Part shown: positions 22,894 through 30,436 of the stretch, one piece after another | Layout: the number at the start of each line of letters is the position of its first letter | Numbering within the stretch: position 1 is the stretch's first letter | DNA from: Paenibacillus caseinilyticus | Lineage (GTDB): Bacteria; Bacillota; Bacilli; Paenibacillales; NBRC-103111 | Assembly: GCF_027533645.1 (NCBI RefSeq) | Contig: NZ_JAQAGY010000013.1 | Location: forward strand, 62,001-126,000 | Length of the DNA stretch: 64,000 nucleotides | Direction: 5' to 3' | The notes under the pieces: generated by a model | What the model was told of the DNA's origin: nothing | Seen by the model: the letters and a program-made list of their open reading frames with translations, nothing else | The model's database searches: none | Made by a program: the position numbers and the translations under genes

Positions 22894-25395
22894 TCAGCTC
22901 AATCCATTGCCTAGTAAATTCTTCACCCGCTCGCCAAGCAGCCGGGCGGTGTCCTGCATAAGCTTCTCGCCGATCTCGTCCGCATGGCGGTTTCTCCATA
23001 GCTCCAGCGGGGTTCCCTTGACCCAGGCGTTGAAAGCGCCAAGCGCCGGGCCCGAACGGATCTGGTAGTCCACGCTGTGTTCCCGGTCGCCGTTCATGGC
23101 GAGGAAGGCGGCGTGGCCGAGGTACCACTTGAACACCTCCGCCATCTTGACTTTCGGATTGCGTTCCATATTCTCGATGTCGCCGGGGGAACGTTCGGCG
23201 GTGAGCTGCCGGTAGACCTCCTCGAAGCTCCGGCCCAAGTATTTGTCCTGAATGAGCTGCCTGTTCTTGTCGTCGATCTCATCCAGCGAATTATAGAATC
23301 GATACAGGTCATACAGCTTGTTGGCCCGTGCCGGGTAGAACAGCCCCTTCTTCAGCACGGGCGCCCGCACACCGATCTCGAACAGCTCGCCAATGGGCGC
23401 ATGCTGAAAATCCTGGACCTGGGCCTGCTGCAGGAGATCCTTGGCGGCGTCGCTGATCTCGGCTTCCACCGTCAGCTGGTTGACCGACCCCGTAACAATA
23501 AAATCCGCTCCGAGCACGAAGGCGGCTGCAGCCGCTTCCGGCGCGCCAATGCCCCCGGCCGCCCCTATACGGACCGGCTTCTCGTACCGGTGCAGCTCCA
23601 TCATGCGGTTGCGCAGATGAACAATGGCCGGCAGCAGCGCATATGAAGAACCGCCCTCCGTGACGCCGCCCGCTTCCGTCTCTACGCAGAGATCGTCCGC
23701 GACGGGAATCTCCCGCATCATGGCAGCCTGCTCGGGGGTAATGCTTCCTGCGGCCTGCAGTTCGGAGAGCAGCCGCTCCGGCGCGGGCCGGAGGAAGGCT
23801 TCAGCCACTTCCGGACGGGATACCTTGGCGATGAGGGTGTGCTGCGCCACGATCTTCCCGGCCGCATCGCGCCGCAGTCCCTTGGCCCGGAACTTCACCA
23901 GCGAGGGGGTGACGCTGATGAAGGAAGATACTTCGGCATGCCTGACGCCATAAGCCAGAAGCAGATCGAAGACCGCTTCCTCTTCTTCGGGCCGGCTCAA
24001 CCGGTGAACGACATTGAAGCCATACGGGGCACCTGGAGGCAGCTCGCGCTGAATGAGCCGGATGGCATTCTCGATGCGGGCGGGGGGGAGCCCGTCCGTG
24101 CCGAAGAATCCGAGCATCCCGGCCTTCCCCATCCGGATGACCATGCGGGCTGACGAAATTCCCCGGTACATCCCTCCCTGGACATAGGCGTACTTCACGC
24201 CGTAATCCCGCTTGAACGCCTCGCTTCCGAGGCCCGCCGCCTCAATGCGGAACGCGCCCGGCACTTGCGCAAGCACCGCCGGCTCCCTTGCCGCCTCTGT
24301 CGTACGCTCTTCTGCGTAACGCCCCTCCTGCGGCACGGCGGCTTCCACACGCGCGGTCGTGCTCGCCCTTGGCGGCTCCACGCTCGACGTCTGGATCGCC
24401 GGCTCCCTAGCCGCCTCTGCCGTGCGCTCGTCCGCGTAACGCCCCTCCTGCGGCACGGCGGCTTCTACGCGGACGGGCATGCTCGCCCTTGGCGGCCCCA
24501 CGCTCACCGTCTGTAGCGCCGGCTCCTCCGGAATGACGAGTGGCTCTGCTTCCGCTCTGATCCGCCGGATCAGGCCCGTCAGGACGCTGCCGGAGCCGAT
24601 CTCGGCGAATTCCTGCTCTCCGAGACCCATCAGATACCGGATGCTTTCCGTCCATTTGACGGGATGCGTAATCTGGTCCGCCAGATTGCGCCGGATCTCC
24701 CCCTGCCGGTAAGGGCGGGCATGGACATTGGAGAGCACCGGCATAGTGATCTCCCCGAACGTGAAGTCCGACAGATACGCATCGAATTCCCTTGCGGCTG
24801 CTTCCATGTAACGTGAATGAAACGCTCCGCTTGTTTTCAGTACCGCATACATGACGACGCCCGGCACGGACTCGAAGAGCGGCTTGGCCCCCTCGATATC
24901 CGACCTCGGTCCCGAGATGACGATCTGCTTCGGCGAGTTATAGTTCGCCATATCGATGCTGCGCAGTCCCTGCTGTCTCAGCACTTCAGCCACGCCTTCT
25001 TCAGTCAGTCCGACCACGGCCGCCATGCCTCCGCCGGCCGCCCGGCTCATAAGCTCGCCCCGCTTCTTCACCAGCTTCAGGCCGGTGGCAAAATCGAACG
25101 CGCCCGCAGCGAACAGCGCATTGTACTCGCCCAGACTGTGGCCCGCCACCGCATCCGGCCTTTTCCCGGTATCCTTCACTTTCTTCAGGAATCCGAGGGC
25201 GTTCGCCACATACAAGGCGGGCTGCGTGAACTCGGTTTGACCGAGCCGGGCCCCGGGGTCCTCGATACAGAGCTCGCGGATCGAATATCCCAGAATCTCA
25301 TCCGCTGCGGCCGTGATCTCCGGGTACTCCTCGAACAGCGAGCCCCCCATACCTGCAGCCTGTGAACCTTGGCCTGGAAAAACAAACGAAACCAT
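22894..25395 (-). CDS. pksE: Trans-acting acyltransferase-enoylreductase fusion (AT-ER)
   Basis: 833 residues. Residues 1-285 are a FabD-like acyltransferase: PGQGSQ near the start, nucleophile Ser87 in GHSLGE, and His193 in AFHSRYM. Residues 291-370 are a linker of two 40-residue repeats. Residues from about 385 to 830 are a PfaD-like FMN enoylreductase, with GMYRGISSARMV, the FNVVHR strand and the phosphate-binding GGIGAPEA...VTGSVNQ region. The AT supplies malonyl units to all the AT-less modules here and to the free ACP; the ER reduces selected enoyl intermediates in trans. The ATG at 25395 starts 3 nt after the transferase stop, behind GGAAGGAAGG. It is an orthologue of PksE/BaeE-type fusions. 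This is the only AT in the window; others may lie beyond the left edge. Confidence 0.94.
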   Translation of the reverse strand: MVSFVFPGQGSQAAGMGGSLFEEYPEITAAADEILGYSIRELCIEDPGARLGQTEFTQPALYVANALGFLKKVKDTGKRPDAVAGHSLGEYNALFAAGAFDFATGLKLVKKRGELMSRAAGGGMAAVVGLTEEGVAEVLRQQGLRSIDMANYNSPKQIVISGPRSDIEGAKPLFESVPGVVMYAVLKTSGAFHSRYMEAAAREFDAYLSDFTFGEITMPVLSNVHARPYRQGEIRRNLADQITHPVKWTESIRYLMGLGEQEFAEIGSGSVLTGLIRRIRAEAEPLVIPEEPALQTVSVGPPRASMPVRVEAAVPQEGRYADERTAEAAREPAIQTSSVEPPRASTTARVEAAVPQEGRYAEERTTEAAREPAVLAQVPGAFRIEAAGLGSEAFKRDYGVKYAYVQGGMYRGISSARMVIRMGKAGMLGFFGTDGLPPARIENAIRLIQRELPPGAPYGFNVVHRLSRPEEEEAVFDLLLAYGVRHAEVSSFISVTPSLVKFRAKGLRRDAAGKIVAQHTLIAKVSRPEVAEAFLRPAPERLLSELQAAGSITPEQAAMMREIPVADDLCVETEAGGVTEGGSSYALLPAIVHLRNRMMELHRYEKPVRIGAAGGIGAPEAAAAAFVLGADFIVTGSVNQLTVEAEISDAAKDLLQQAQVQDFQHAPIGELFEIGVRAPVLKKGLFYPARANKLYDLYRFYNSLDEIDDKNRQLIQDKYLGRSFEEVYRQLTAERSPGDIENMERNPKVKMAEVFKWYLGHAAFLAMNGDREHSVDYQIRSGPALGAFNAWVKGTPLELWRNRHADEIGEKLMQDTARLLGERVKNLLGNGLS
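24286..24525. repeat. Two tandem 120-bp copies in the AT-ER linker
   Basis: Residues 291-330 and 331-370 of the AT-ER protein are near-identical 40-residue copies; both contain VEAAVPQEGRYA(D/E)ER and end EAAR. The DNA copies are adjacent, 120 bp each, and differ at scattered bases. They lengthen the flexible linker between AT and ER without changing frame. Confidence 0.9.
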
Positions 25396-25398
25396 GGA

Positions 25399-26193
25399 TC
25401 AGCCTTCCTTCCTTGGTTGTATTAGGCCCGGAGGCAGAATCCGGGTGAAGTTCGTCTTCAACCCTTCCATGTCGATACCGATATCGGCACTTGCAGGGTA
25501 CGCAACGGAGAGTATGTAGTCCCCCATAGGGACAGAGAGAGCTTGGTAGAGTGGAAAATGCACGAACGTGCTGTGCCAGCATCCATTCTCTTCCGCCACC
25601 TTCTTCACCTCAAAGAGCTCCATAGGGACGGTGAAACCGGTTTTTAATGCCTTGGACAGCGATTCCTTGATCGTCCATAGGACCAGGCCGAAGAGATCCA
25701 TGGCCATAATGCCGGGAAGCTGCCGTGCCAGCGCCTTCTCTCCCTCCGTAAGCTGACGCTCCAGAGCCGCTTGGTTCCGGGGCTCCCTCTTTTCGATATC
25801 GATCCCCAGCGGACAAAGGTCCGGGTAGGCCGCAGCCGCCCCCAGCTCCTGACTGTGAGAGATGCTGACGGCGGCAAGGCTGCTCCCGCAGCGGACGACA
25901 GGCTGGCCGAAGATACCGCTTTCAATTTCAGTTTGCCTAAGATCGGCCGCTCCCGTCCATGCCGACACCGCCAGCTTGGCCGCATAGCGCCCCAGGAGGA
26001 AGCTGAGCCTCCTTCTTTCATAGCGCAGTTTGTGGAATTGGGCTTGCTCCGTTTCGGAGAGAAATTCGCTGCCCAGTGTGCCGTTCTCCGACTGCAAACT
26101 TCGGAGGTGGCAAAAAGAGATGACACAGGAATGCTGCATGCCGGGGGCTTTCATAACGAACCATTCCGTAAAAGAGTAGCCTGTCTTTCGCAT
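25399..26193 (-). CDS. Sfp-type 4'-phosphopantetheinyl transferase
   Basis: 264 residues, first gene of the PKS operon. It carries the family signatures GIDIEKRE (Asp132 and Glu134, magnesium ligands) and WTIKESLSKALKTG (Lys176-Glu177, the WxxKESxxKA motif). The enzyme moves the phosphopantetheine arm of CoA onto the serine of each ACP in this cluster. ATG at 26193 has GGAAGG about 8 nt upstream. The start lies about 40 nt after a strong hairpin with a T-run, so expression depends on readthrough of that terminator. The stop precedes the AT-ER start by 3 nt. Placement as the leading gene ties activation of the carrier proteins to expression of the whole pathway. Confidence 0.95.
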   Translation of the reverse strand: MRKTGYSFTEWFVMKAPGMQHSCVISFCHLRSLQSENGTLGSEFLSETEQAQFHKLRYERRRLSFLLGRYAAKLAVSAWTGAADLRQTEIESGIFGQPVVRCGSSLAAVSISHSQELGAAAAYPDLCPLGIDIEKREPRNQAALERQLTEGEKALARQLPGIMAMDLFGLVLWTIKESLSKALKTGFTVPMELFEVKKVAEENGCWHSTFVHFPLYQALSVPMGDYILSVAYPASADIGIDMEGLKTNFTRILPPGLIQPRKEG

Positions 26194-26230
26194 AAGGATA
26201 CCTTCCGATGATTGGGATGTGCCGCATCAG

Positions 26231-26262
26231 AAAAGAGACTGGACATGAGGTTGTCCAGTCTC
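26231..26262 (-). terminator. Leader terminator/attenuator of the PKS operon
   Basis: On the minus strand a perfect 10-bp stem (gagactggac / gtccagtctc, loop of 8) is followed directly by TTTT and TCTG. It lies about 40 nt before the first PKS operon gene, inside its leader. An intrinsic terminator in that place, next to a loaP gene, fits the LoaP antitermination scheme. The short T-run suggests partial termination. Confidence 0.75.
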
Positions 26263-26481
26263 CGGAATACGGATAGTAAGGCCAAAATGCACATGACCCC
26301 CCATTCGCCGCCTGCGGCAAAAACCGAGGTGACGATACGGTATGCATCTATATCGCCGCATCTTTCCATCAACGTGCCTGAACATCGATTGACCTCCGGA
26401 TGAGCTCTTTTAGTAGTTTAGTACAGCAGTTCACAAAAGTAAATATTAAATATTTTTGCTATTAAATAACTTCGTTGCCTG
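26263..26481 (-). promoter_or_regulatory. Probable promoter and leader of the PKS operon
   Basis: Non-coding stretch upstream of the leader terminator. It is AT-rich near 26430-26480 and then becomes GC-rich towards the terminator. Two TACTAA words (26410-26415, 26418-26423) and TTGTGA (26431-26436) are possible core elements on the minus strand, but no pair has ideal spacing, so the start site is not resolved. The GC-rich half contains a small gccg/cggc hairpin near 26307-26318 that could be part of a LoaP-binding RNA. Confidence 0.4.
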
Positions 26482-26510
26482 TTGATTATTGAACAACCCG
26501 ATGCTACTAT
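26482..26510 (+). promoter_or_regulatory. Promoter of loaP
   Basis: Sigma-A-like elements on the plus strand: TTGATT (26482-26487), 17-bp spacer, TACTAT (26505-26510), placing transcription start about 60 nt before the loaP ATG. Confidence 0.6.
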
Positions 26511-26576
26511 TTGTTACATACATTTCCTTTTGACGTTGATTTTCCCAGTACATTCATCATGAATTGGAGGGTTATT

Positions 26577-27131
26577 ATGGGATGGTATGCTTTGTTCGTC
26601 CAATCAGGAAAAGAAGAGCGTGTGCGTGAGGAGCTATACAGGCGGTTCGACCGGAACCATATGGAATGCATTATCCCCCAGAGAAAGATACCCGAGAAGA
26701 AAAATGGATTGTATATCGACGTCATCAAGAAGATGTTCCCCGGCTATATTCTCCTCAATATACGGATGGATTTCCATACATATTATCAGATCGGCGATAT
26801 CCCTATGGTCTACAGGCTGCTCAACTACCATGATTTGACGAAACGGAAGGTGCAGTTTGCGGAGCAGACCCCGGAGGATCAGGAAGCCTATTTCAAGCGA
26901 ATACCAGACGATGAAATGAAGGGCCTCCTCCAGCTGATCCGGCAGGATGAAATTCTGGGATATTCCAAAGTGCTGATCGAGGACTCCAAGGTGATCGTGA
27001 AGAGCGGTCCCTTGAAGGATATGGAGAGCATTATCAAAAAAATCGACAAGCATAAAAAACGGGCGAAAATCATGATCCGCTTCTTCGAGAAAGAAGTGAT
27101 GCTAGACGTGGGGCTGGATATCCTCTACTAA
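26577..27131 (+). CDS. loaP: LoaP-type NusG paralogue, processive antiterminator
   Basis: 184 residues from the ATG at 26577, chosen because GGAGG lies 7 nt upstream; an in-frame ATG at 26511 has no such site. The N-terminal half is a NusG NGN domain (WYALFVQSGKEERV...) with the core motif KKMFPGYIL. The C-terminal part is a KOW-like domain (VIVKSGPLKDMESIIKKID) rich in Lys and Arg. Housekeeping NusG would sit in a secE-rplK context, absent here. In Bacillus velezensis, LoaP binds a leader RNA hairpin and lets RNA polymerase read through terminators in antibiotic operons. This copy is divergent from a trans-AT PKS operon whose leader holds a terminator, the same arrangement. The regulatory target is inferred from position. 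Confidence 0.92.
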   Translation: MGWYALFVQSGKEERVREELYRRFDRNHMECIIPQRKIPEKKNGLYIDVIKKMFPGYILLNIRMDFHTYYQIGDIPMVYRLLNYHDLTKRKVQFAEQTPEDQEAYFKRIPDDEMKGLLQLIRQDEILGYSKVLIEDSKVIVKSGPLKDMESIIKKIDKHKKRAKIMIRFFEKEVMLDVGLDILY

Positions 27132-27260
27132 GATCATGCCCTCGGCATCCTTGAGGCAGTCCTCAGTCCTCAAGATAAACGGCTTCGCCGTCCTTTAAGG
27201 ACGATACGCGCTTATAAGATTACAGGATCGAGCCCTGGCGAGATTATAAATTATTATCTA

Positions 27261-27295
27261 TGAACAAAACGCATCCTCTACAGCGAGGATGCGTT
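27261..27295 (-). terminator. Terminator downstream of the MATE transporter
   Basis: Perfect 11-bp stem (aacgcatcctc / gaggatgcgtt, loop tacagc) followed on the minus strand by TTTTGTTCA, 22 nt after the MATE stop. It may also stop loaP transcripts arriving from the other side, though there is no T-run on that strand. Confidence 0.8.
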
Positions 27296-27317
27296 ATTGG
27301 TCTATAGGCTGCCGGAA

Positions 27318-28721
27318 TCATGACGTGCTGGTCGTTGTCGATTGGCTGATCAGCCGGGCCTTGCGCCAGCCTCCAAAAAAGTAATTCAGGAAATTGAGCG
27401 TTGTCGCTACCGCGAACCCGATCGGAAAGCTCCACCAGATCGCATTAAACCCGTAGTGATGACCAAGGAACACGGCGAGCGGATTGCGGACGAACAGCAG
27501 CGCGATGAACGAGACGATCAGGGGGCCGATGACCGCTCCCGAAGCGCGGACGACGCTGGCGACCACGGTGAACATTCCAAAAATAATGAACGACCATAAG
27601 GTTACGTCGTTGATATGGATCCCGAGATCGACGGCCTTCCCGTCGGACGGCAGGAACAGTCCGAGCGCCTGACGGTTGAACCAATGCAGGATGAGCACCA
27701 GCCCCCCGGTGAGCGAGACATTGAAGGCGACCCCTGTCCATGTGATGCGGGACACCCGGTCCCACCGGCCCGCGCCGATATTCTGCGCCGCCATCGAAGT
27801 GACGGCTCCCCCCACGGCCATGGCCGGCATCTGGACATAGTTGGAGATTTGGCTGGCGACCCCGTAGGCGGCGGCGGCCTCCGAACCGTACGAATTGACC
27901 AGATGAATGAGAATCAGGTTGCTCAGCGACACCACGATCAGGTTGAGCCCCATAGGTATCCCCTTCTGTACGGTGGTTCGAATGATCCTCCAATCCAAGC
28001 GCAGCAGGTGAAGCTCCTTCCTCGTAATCCGCAAAAAATATTGTTTGCGGTACAAGTACACGATGAGCAGGACGAAGCTGACGAGCTGTGCGATGAAGGT
28101 CGCGATGGCGGATCCGGCAATACCCAGTGCAGGGATCGGCCCCGCTCCTGCGATCAGCAGCGGATTGAGCGCAATATCAAGCACCGCCGACAGCAGCAGG
28201 AAGTAAAATGGCGTCTTGGCATCGCCCGAGCCCCGCATGATCGCCATGATGAGATTGAAGCCGAACAGGAACGGCGTTCCGGCGAACATGATCTGCGTAT
28301 ACGTCACGGCCAGCGCCTCGGCATCGGCAGGGGTATTCATCCAGCGCAGAATCACGTGCGAGAAGGCATAGCCGAGGCCGGCCACAATCAAGGACAGCGC
28401 GAAGAAGAACACGACACTCGTGCCTACGACTTTCTTCGCCTCTTCCTCCTGCTTGGCTCCCAGATGCTGCCCGATCAGGATGACCGAGGCCATCGCCAGA
28501 CCGAAGATTGCGCTGATGAGCAGGAACATGAGCAGGTTGGCATTCGATGTCGCTGCAAGTGCGGTCTCGCCCAGGAAGTTGCCGATCCAGATCGCATTGA
28601 TCGAGCCGTTAAGCGATTGCAGAACATTGCCGAGCAGAATCGGTAAAGAAAAAAAGAATAGCGTCTTGGCAATCGGTCCTTCCACGAGGGACGATTGCGC
28701 TTTGGGTGGTGATGTGCTCAT
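27318..28721 (-). CDS. MATE-family multidrug/metabolite efflux transporter
   Basis: 467 residues with about 12 hydrophobic segments arranged as two homologous halves. The start reads SLPILLGNVLQSLNGSINAIWIGN, followed by GLAMASVILIGQHLGAK, both typical of the MATE (NorM/DinF) superfamily. Such proteins export drugs or secondary metabolites in exchange for sodium or protons. AAGGAG lies about 12 nt before the ATG. It is convergent with loaP and sits just outside the PKS operon on the same strand as it, but with its own promoter and terminator. Export of the polyketide or self-resistance is possible but only inferred from position. Confidence 0.9.
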   Translation of the reverse strand: MSTSPPKAQSSLVEGPIAKTLFFFSLPILLGNVLQSLNGSINAIWIGNFLGETALAATSNANLLMFLLISAIFGLAMASVILIGQHLGAKQEEEAKKVVGTSVVFFFALSLIVAGLGYAFSHVILRWMNTPADAEALAVTYTQIMFAGTPFLFGFNLIMAIMRGSGDAKTPFYFLLLSAVLDIALNPLLIAGAGPIPALGIAGSAIATFIAQLVSFVLLIVYLYRKQYFLRITRKELHLLRLDWRIIRTTVQKGIPMGLNLIVVSLSNLILIHLVNSYGSEAAAAYGVASQISNYVQMPAMAVGGAVTSMAAQNIGAGRWDRVSRITWTGVAFNVSLTGGLVLILHWFNRQALGLFLPSDGKAVDLGIHINDVTLWSFIIFGMFTVVASVVRASGAVIGPLIVSFIALLFVRNPLAVFLGHHYGFNAIWWSFPIGFAVATTLNFLNYFFGGWRKARLISQSTTTSTS

Positions 28722-28777
28722 CGGTCACGGCACTCCTTCGTCTTCAACTTTCATTTCAAGGTCCTGGAAGCACCAAC

Positions 28778-28807
28778 ATCATACCATATATTTCAATTCA
28801 AACTAAA
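28778..28807 (-). promoter_or_regulatory. Candidate promoter of the MATE gene
   Basis: On the minus strand TTTAGT (28802-28807), 18-bp spacer, TATGAT (28778-28783) preceded by TGG. It lies about 55 nt before the MATE start in an otherwise gene-free stretch (28722-29141). I see nothing else in 28808-29011. Confidence 0.4.
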
Positions 28808-29011
28808 GAAAGGATTTATTGCGAACATATGTTCGATTTCTTTTCACACCGGAGTACGTCCTTATCCCCGAAGGCAGCATTTGCGTGAACAGACGATTTG
28901 TTCATGGCCTCCCGAAGCCCGGCAGCTCATCCCCAGTCAAAAAAACTGGTATATAATAGAAGTAATTTTATTGACACCCAGGCTGGAAGCGATAGCTAAC
29001 CGCCCATCCAA

Positions 29012-29062
29012 CCAAACCAAAAGAGCTGCAAGGGGATCGACTCCGATCCTCCCGCAGCTCTT
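29012..29062 (-). terminator. Terminator downstream of the secreted CYTH-like protein
   Basis: Stem aagagctgc / gcagctctt with an inner ggatcg / cgatcc stem, followed on the minus strand by TTTTGGTTTGG. Confidence 0.75.
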
Positions 29063-29141
29063 CGTATGGGTTGAAACCGTGTAACACGTGTGGCACTCAC
29101 GATGGATCCGTCGGCTTCATTGCCCCGTTATTGCCTCGCTA

Positions 29142-30005
29142 TCAATACCGGTCCAGTATGACCTGCGTCTTCAGTGAATCCTGCGGCAGGAACCAGCCCT
29201 TGCTCTGCAGATAAGTCTGCAGCGCAGCGCTCTTCGCGGAAGCTGCAGCCCTGTCCTTCGTCTTGAACGAAATCTCGACAATGTACTCCATCCCGGTGCC
29301 CGCCGCATTCTTGACCGGCCACACCTCGATGTAGGTCTTCAGTCCGCTCCACGTACCCTCGCTGCGCTTGGCCAATACAGGTCCGTAGATCCGCGAACCG
29401 GAGAGAGCGCCCGTCCCCCAGCCGGAGAACAGATCATCGTCGAACTGATCGGGAGCATGGTTGACCAGCAGACTGCGTGAATCCTTGAGATTCGGCAGGT
29501 CCATCCCGCTGTAGCCCGACTTCGAACCGGATTTTTTGCGGGAGATGCTCAGCGTTTTCTTCTGGTAGCCCCACTCGATCTGCGCTTCATAATTGGAATC
29601 ATTGACATCGAAGCCGTCGAGGTTCGCGTTCGATAGAGCTCCGTCAATGTCGTTATTGGTAACGGGATACCGCTTCTTATAAGTCAGCTCGAAGCCGCTC
29701 TCGCCTTCCGTCTTGCGGATGCGGGTGTTCCAGCCGTTCTGGTTCAACGCTTGGTCGTCCGTGTCCAAGAACTGCACGTTCATCTTGGTCACCGTGTCCG
29801 GCATACCGAATGCAGACTTGACATCTGCCGTCAGCTTCGCGTCGCCTCCGAGAACAGCGGAAGGAGGCATCAACATCTTCACCTCATAGTCAGGCACCAT
29901 ATTGGATGCTGCCTGTGCCGTCGTTGGGACGGCGGCCGTCACGGAGATAACTGCCGCGCACAGGATCGAAGCCACAGCGCATATCCACTTCTTTTTCATT
30001 TTCAT
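29142..30005 (-). CDS. Secreted protein with CYTH-like region, function unknown
   Basis: 287 residues. A basic start and hydrophobic core (residues 1-33, ending TTAQAAS) form a Sec signal peptide, so the mature protein is outside the membrane. The mature part opens with a strand containing YEVKML, then FLDTDDQAL, WNTRIRKTEG and FELTYKKRYP. This order of an acidic strand, a DTxD-type turn, an RIR strand and an LTYK strand resembles the CYTH/triphosphate-tunnel fold (adenylate cyclase CyaB, thiamine triphosphatase). That fold is normally cytoplasmic. The C-terminal half has no motif I recognise. AGGAGG lies 6 nt before the ATG at 30005. It is a single-gene unit with its own terminator. The CYTH assignment is pattern-based and moderate; enzymatic activity is not claimed. 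Confidence 0.75.
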   Translation of the reverse strand: MKMKKKWICAVASILCAAVISVTAAVPTTAQAASNMVPDYEVKMLMPPSAVLGGDAKLTADVKSAFGMPDTVTKMNVQFLDTDDQALNQNGWNTRIRKTEGESGFELTYKKRYPVTNNDIDGALSNANLDGFDVNDSNYEAQIEWGYQKKTLSISRKKSGSKSGYSGMDLPNLKDSRSLLVNHAPDQFDDDLFSGWGTGALSGSRIYGPVLAKRSEGTWSGLKTYIEVWPVKNAAGTGMEYIVEISFKTKDRAAASAKSAALQTYLQSKGWFLPQDSLKTQVILDRY

Positions 30006-30160
30006 GATTCCCTCCTCTTTAGGTCCGTAACAGTTACCGTTCCCCCTCGCGGGCGGTACAACCTAGACTCTAAAGAAGAATTGTTATGGCTGTATTGCCG
30101 CAATATGTAGATCGCGTAAATGAAGGAAAGAGCGCGCCCGGCCCTATCGGCACATTGTGC

Positions 30161-30189
30161 AAAAAAAGCCGCCGACAGCAGCCGGCAGC
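30161..30189 (-). terminator. Strong terminator after tatA
   Basis: Nine-pair stem (gccgccgac / gccggcagc with two G-T wobbles, loop of 4) followed on the minus strand by seven T residues. It ends the oxidoreductase-tatA operon. Confidence 0.85.
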
Positions 30190-30208
30190 TCTCCCCTTAC
30201 CCTTCCTC

Positions 30209-30436
30209 TTACTTGTCGCGTGTTGTCTGTGGTGCTGCCGTTGCAGTAACCTCGGTGCGCTCCTGCTCCGGGGCGGGCTCCGCGATAGAGGTCACCTCGC
30301 GGGCGCCTTCCTTCAGCTCCCTGAGGGTGCGGCCGAAGGCCCGGCCAAGCTCCGGCAGCTTGTTCGGTCCGAACAGCAGCAGGATCACGAGCAGGAGAAG
30401 CACCAGGTGGCCTGGCGATAACAGATTCCCCATCAA
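30209..30436 (-). CDS. tatA: Twin-arginine translocase subunit TatA/TatE
   Basis: 75 residues: a short N-terminus, one membrane helix (HLVLLLLVILLLF), the conserved hinge FGPNKLPELGRAFG, an amphipathic helix and a charged tail. This is the TatA family layout; TatA forms the pore of the Tat pathway with TatC. Its ATG overlaps the stop of the GMC oxidoreductase (ATGA), so it is made with it. The first gene of this operon encodes a protein with a Tat signal, so this is probably a dedicated TatA for exporting the folded cofactor-bearing enzyme complex. No tatC is seen in the window. Confidence 0.95.
   Translation of the reverse strand: MMGNLLSPGHLVLLLLVILLLFGPNKLPELGRAFGRTLRELKEGAREVTSIAEPAPEQERTEVTATAAPQTTRDK

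Noticed and set aside
26151-26372. Possible leader peptide gene (73 codons) ahead of the PKS operon on the minus strand
   Set aside because: It runs through the terminator hairpin and into the transferase gene, lacks a good ribosome site and shows no conserved feature. A leader peptide cannot be excluded but is not supported.
27132-27240. Terminator right after loaP
   Set aside because: Small hairpins (cttgagg/cctcaag, acggc/gccgt) are present but none is followed by a T-run on the plus strand.
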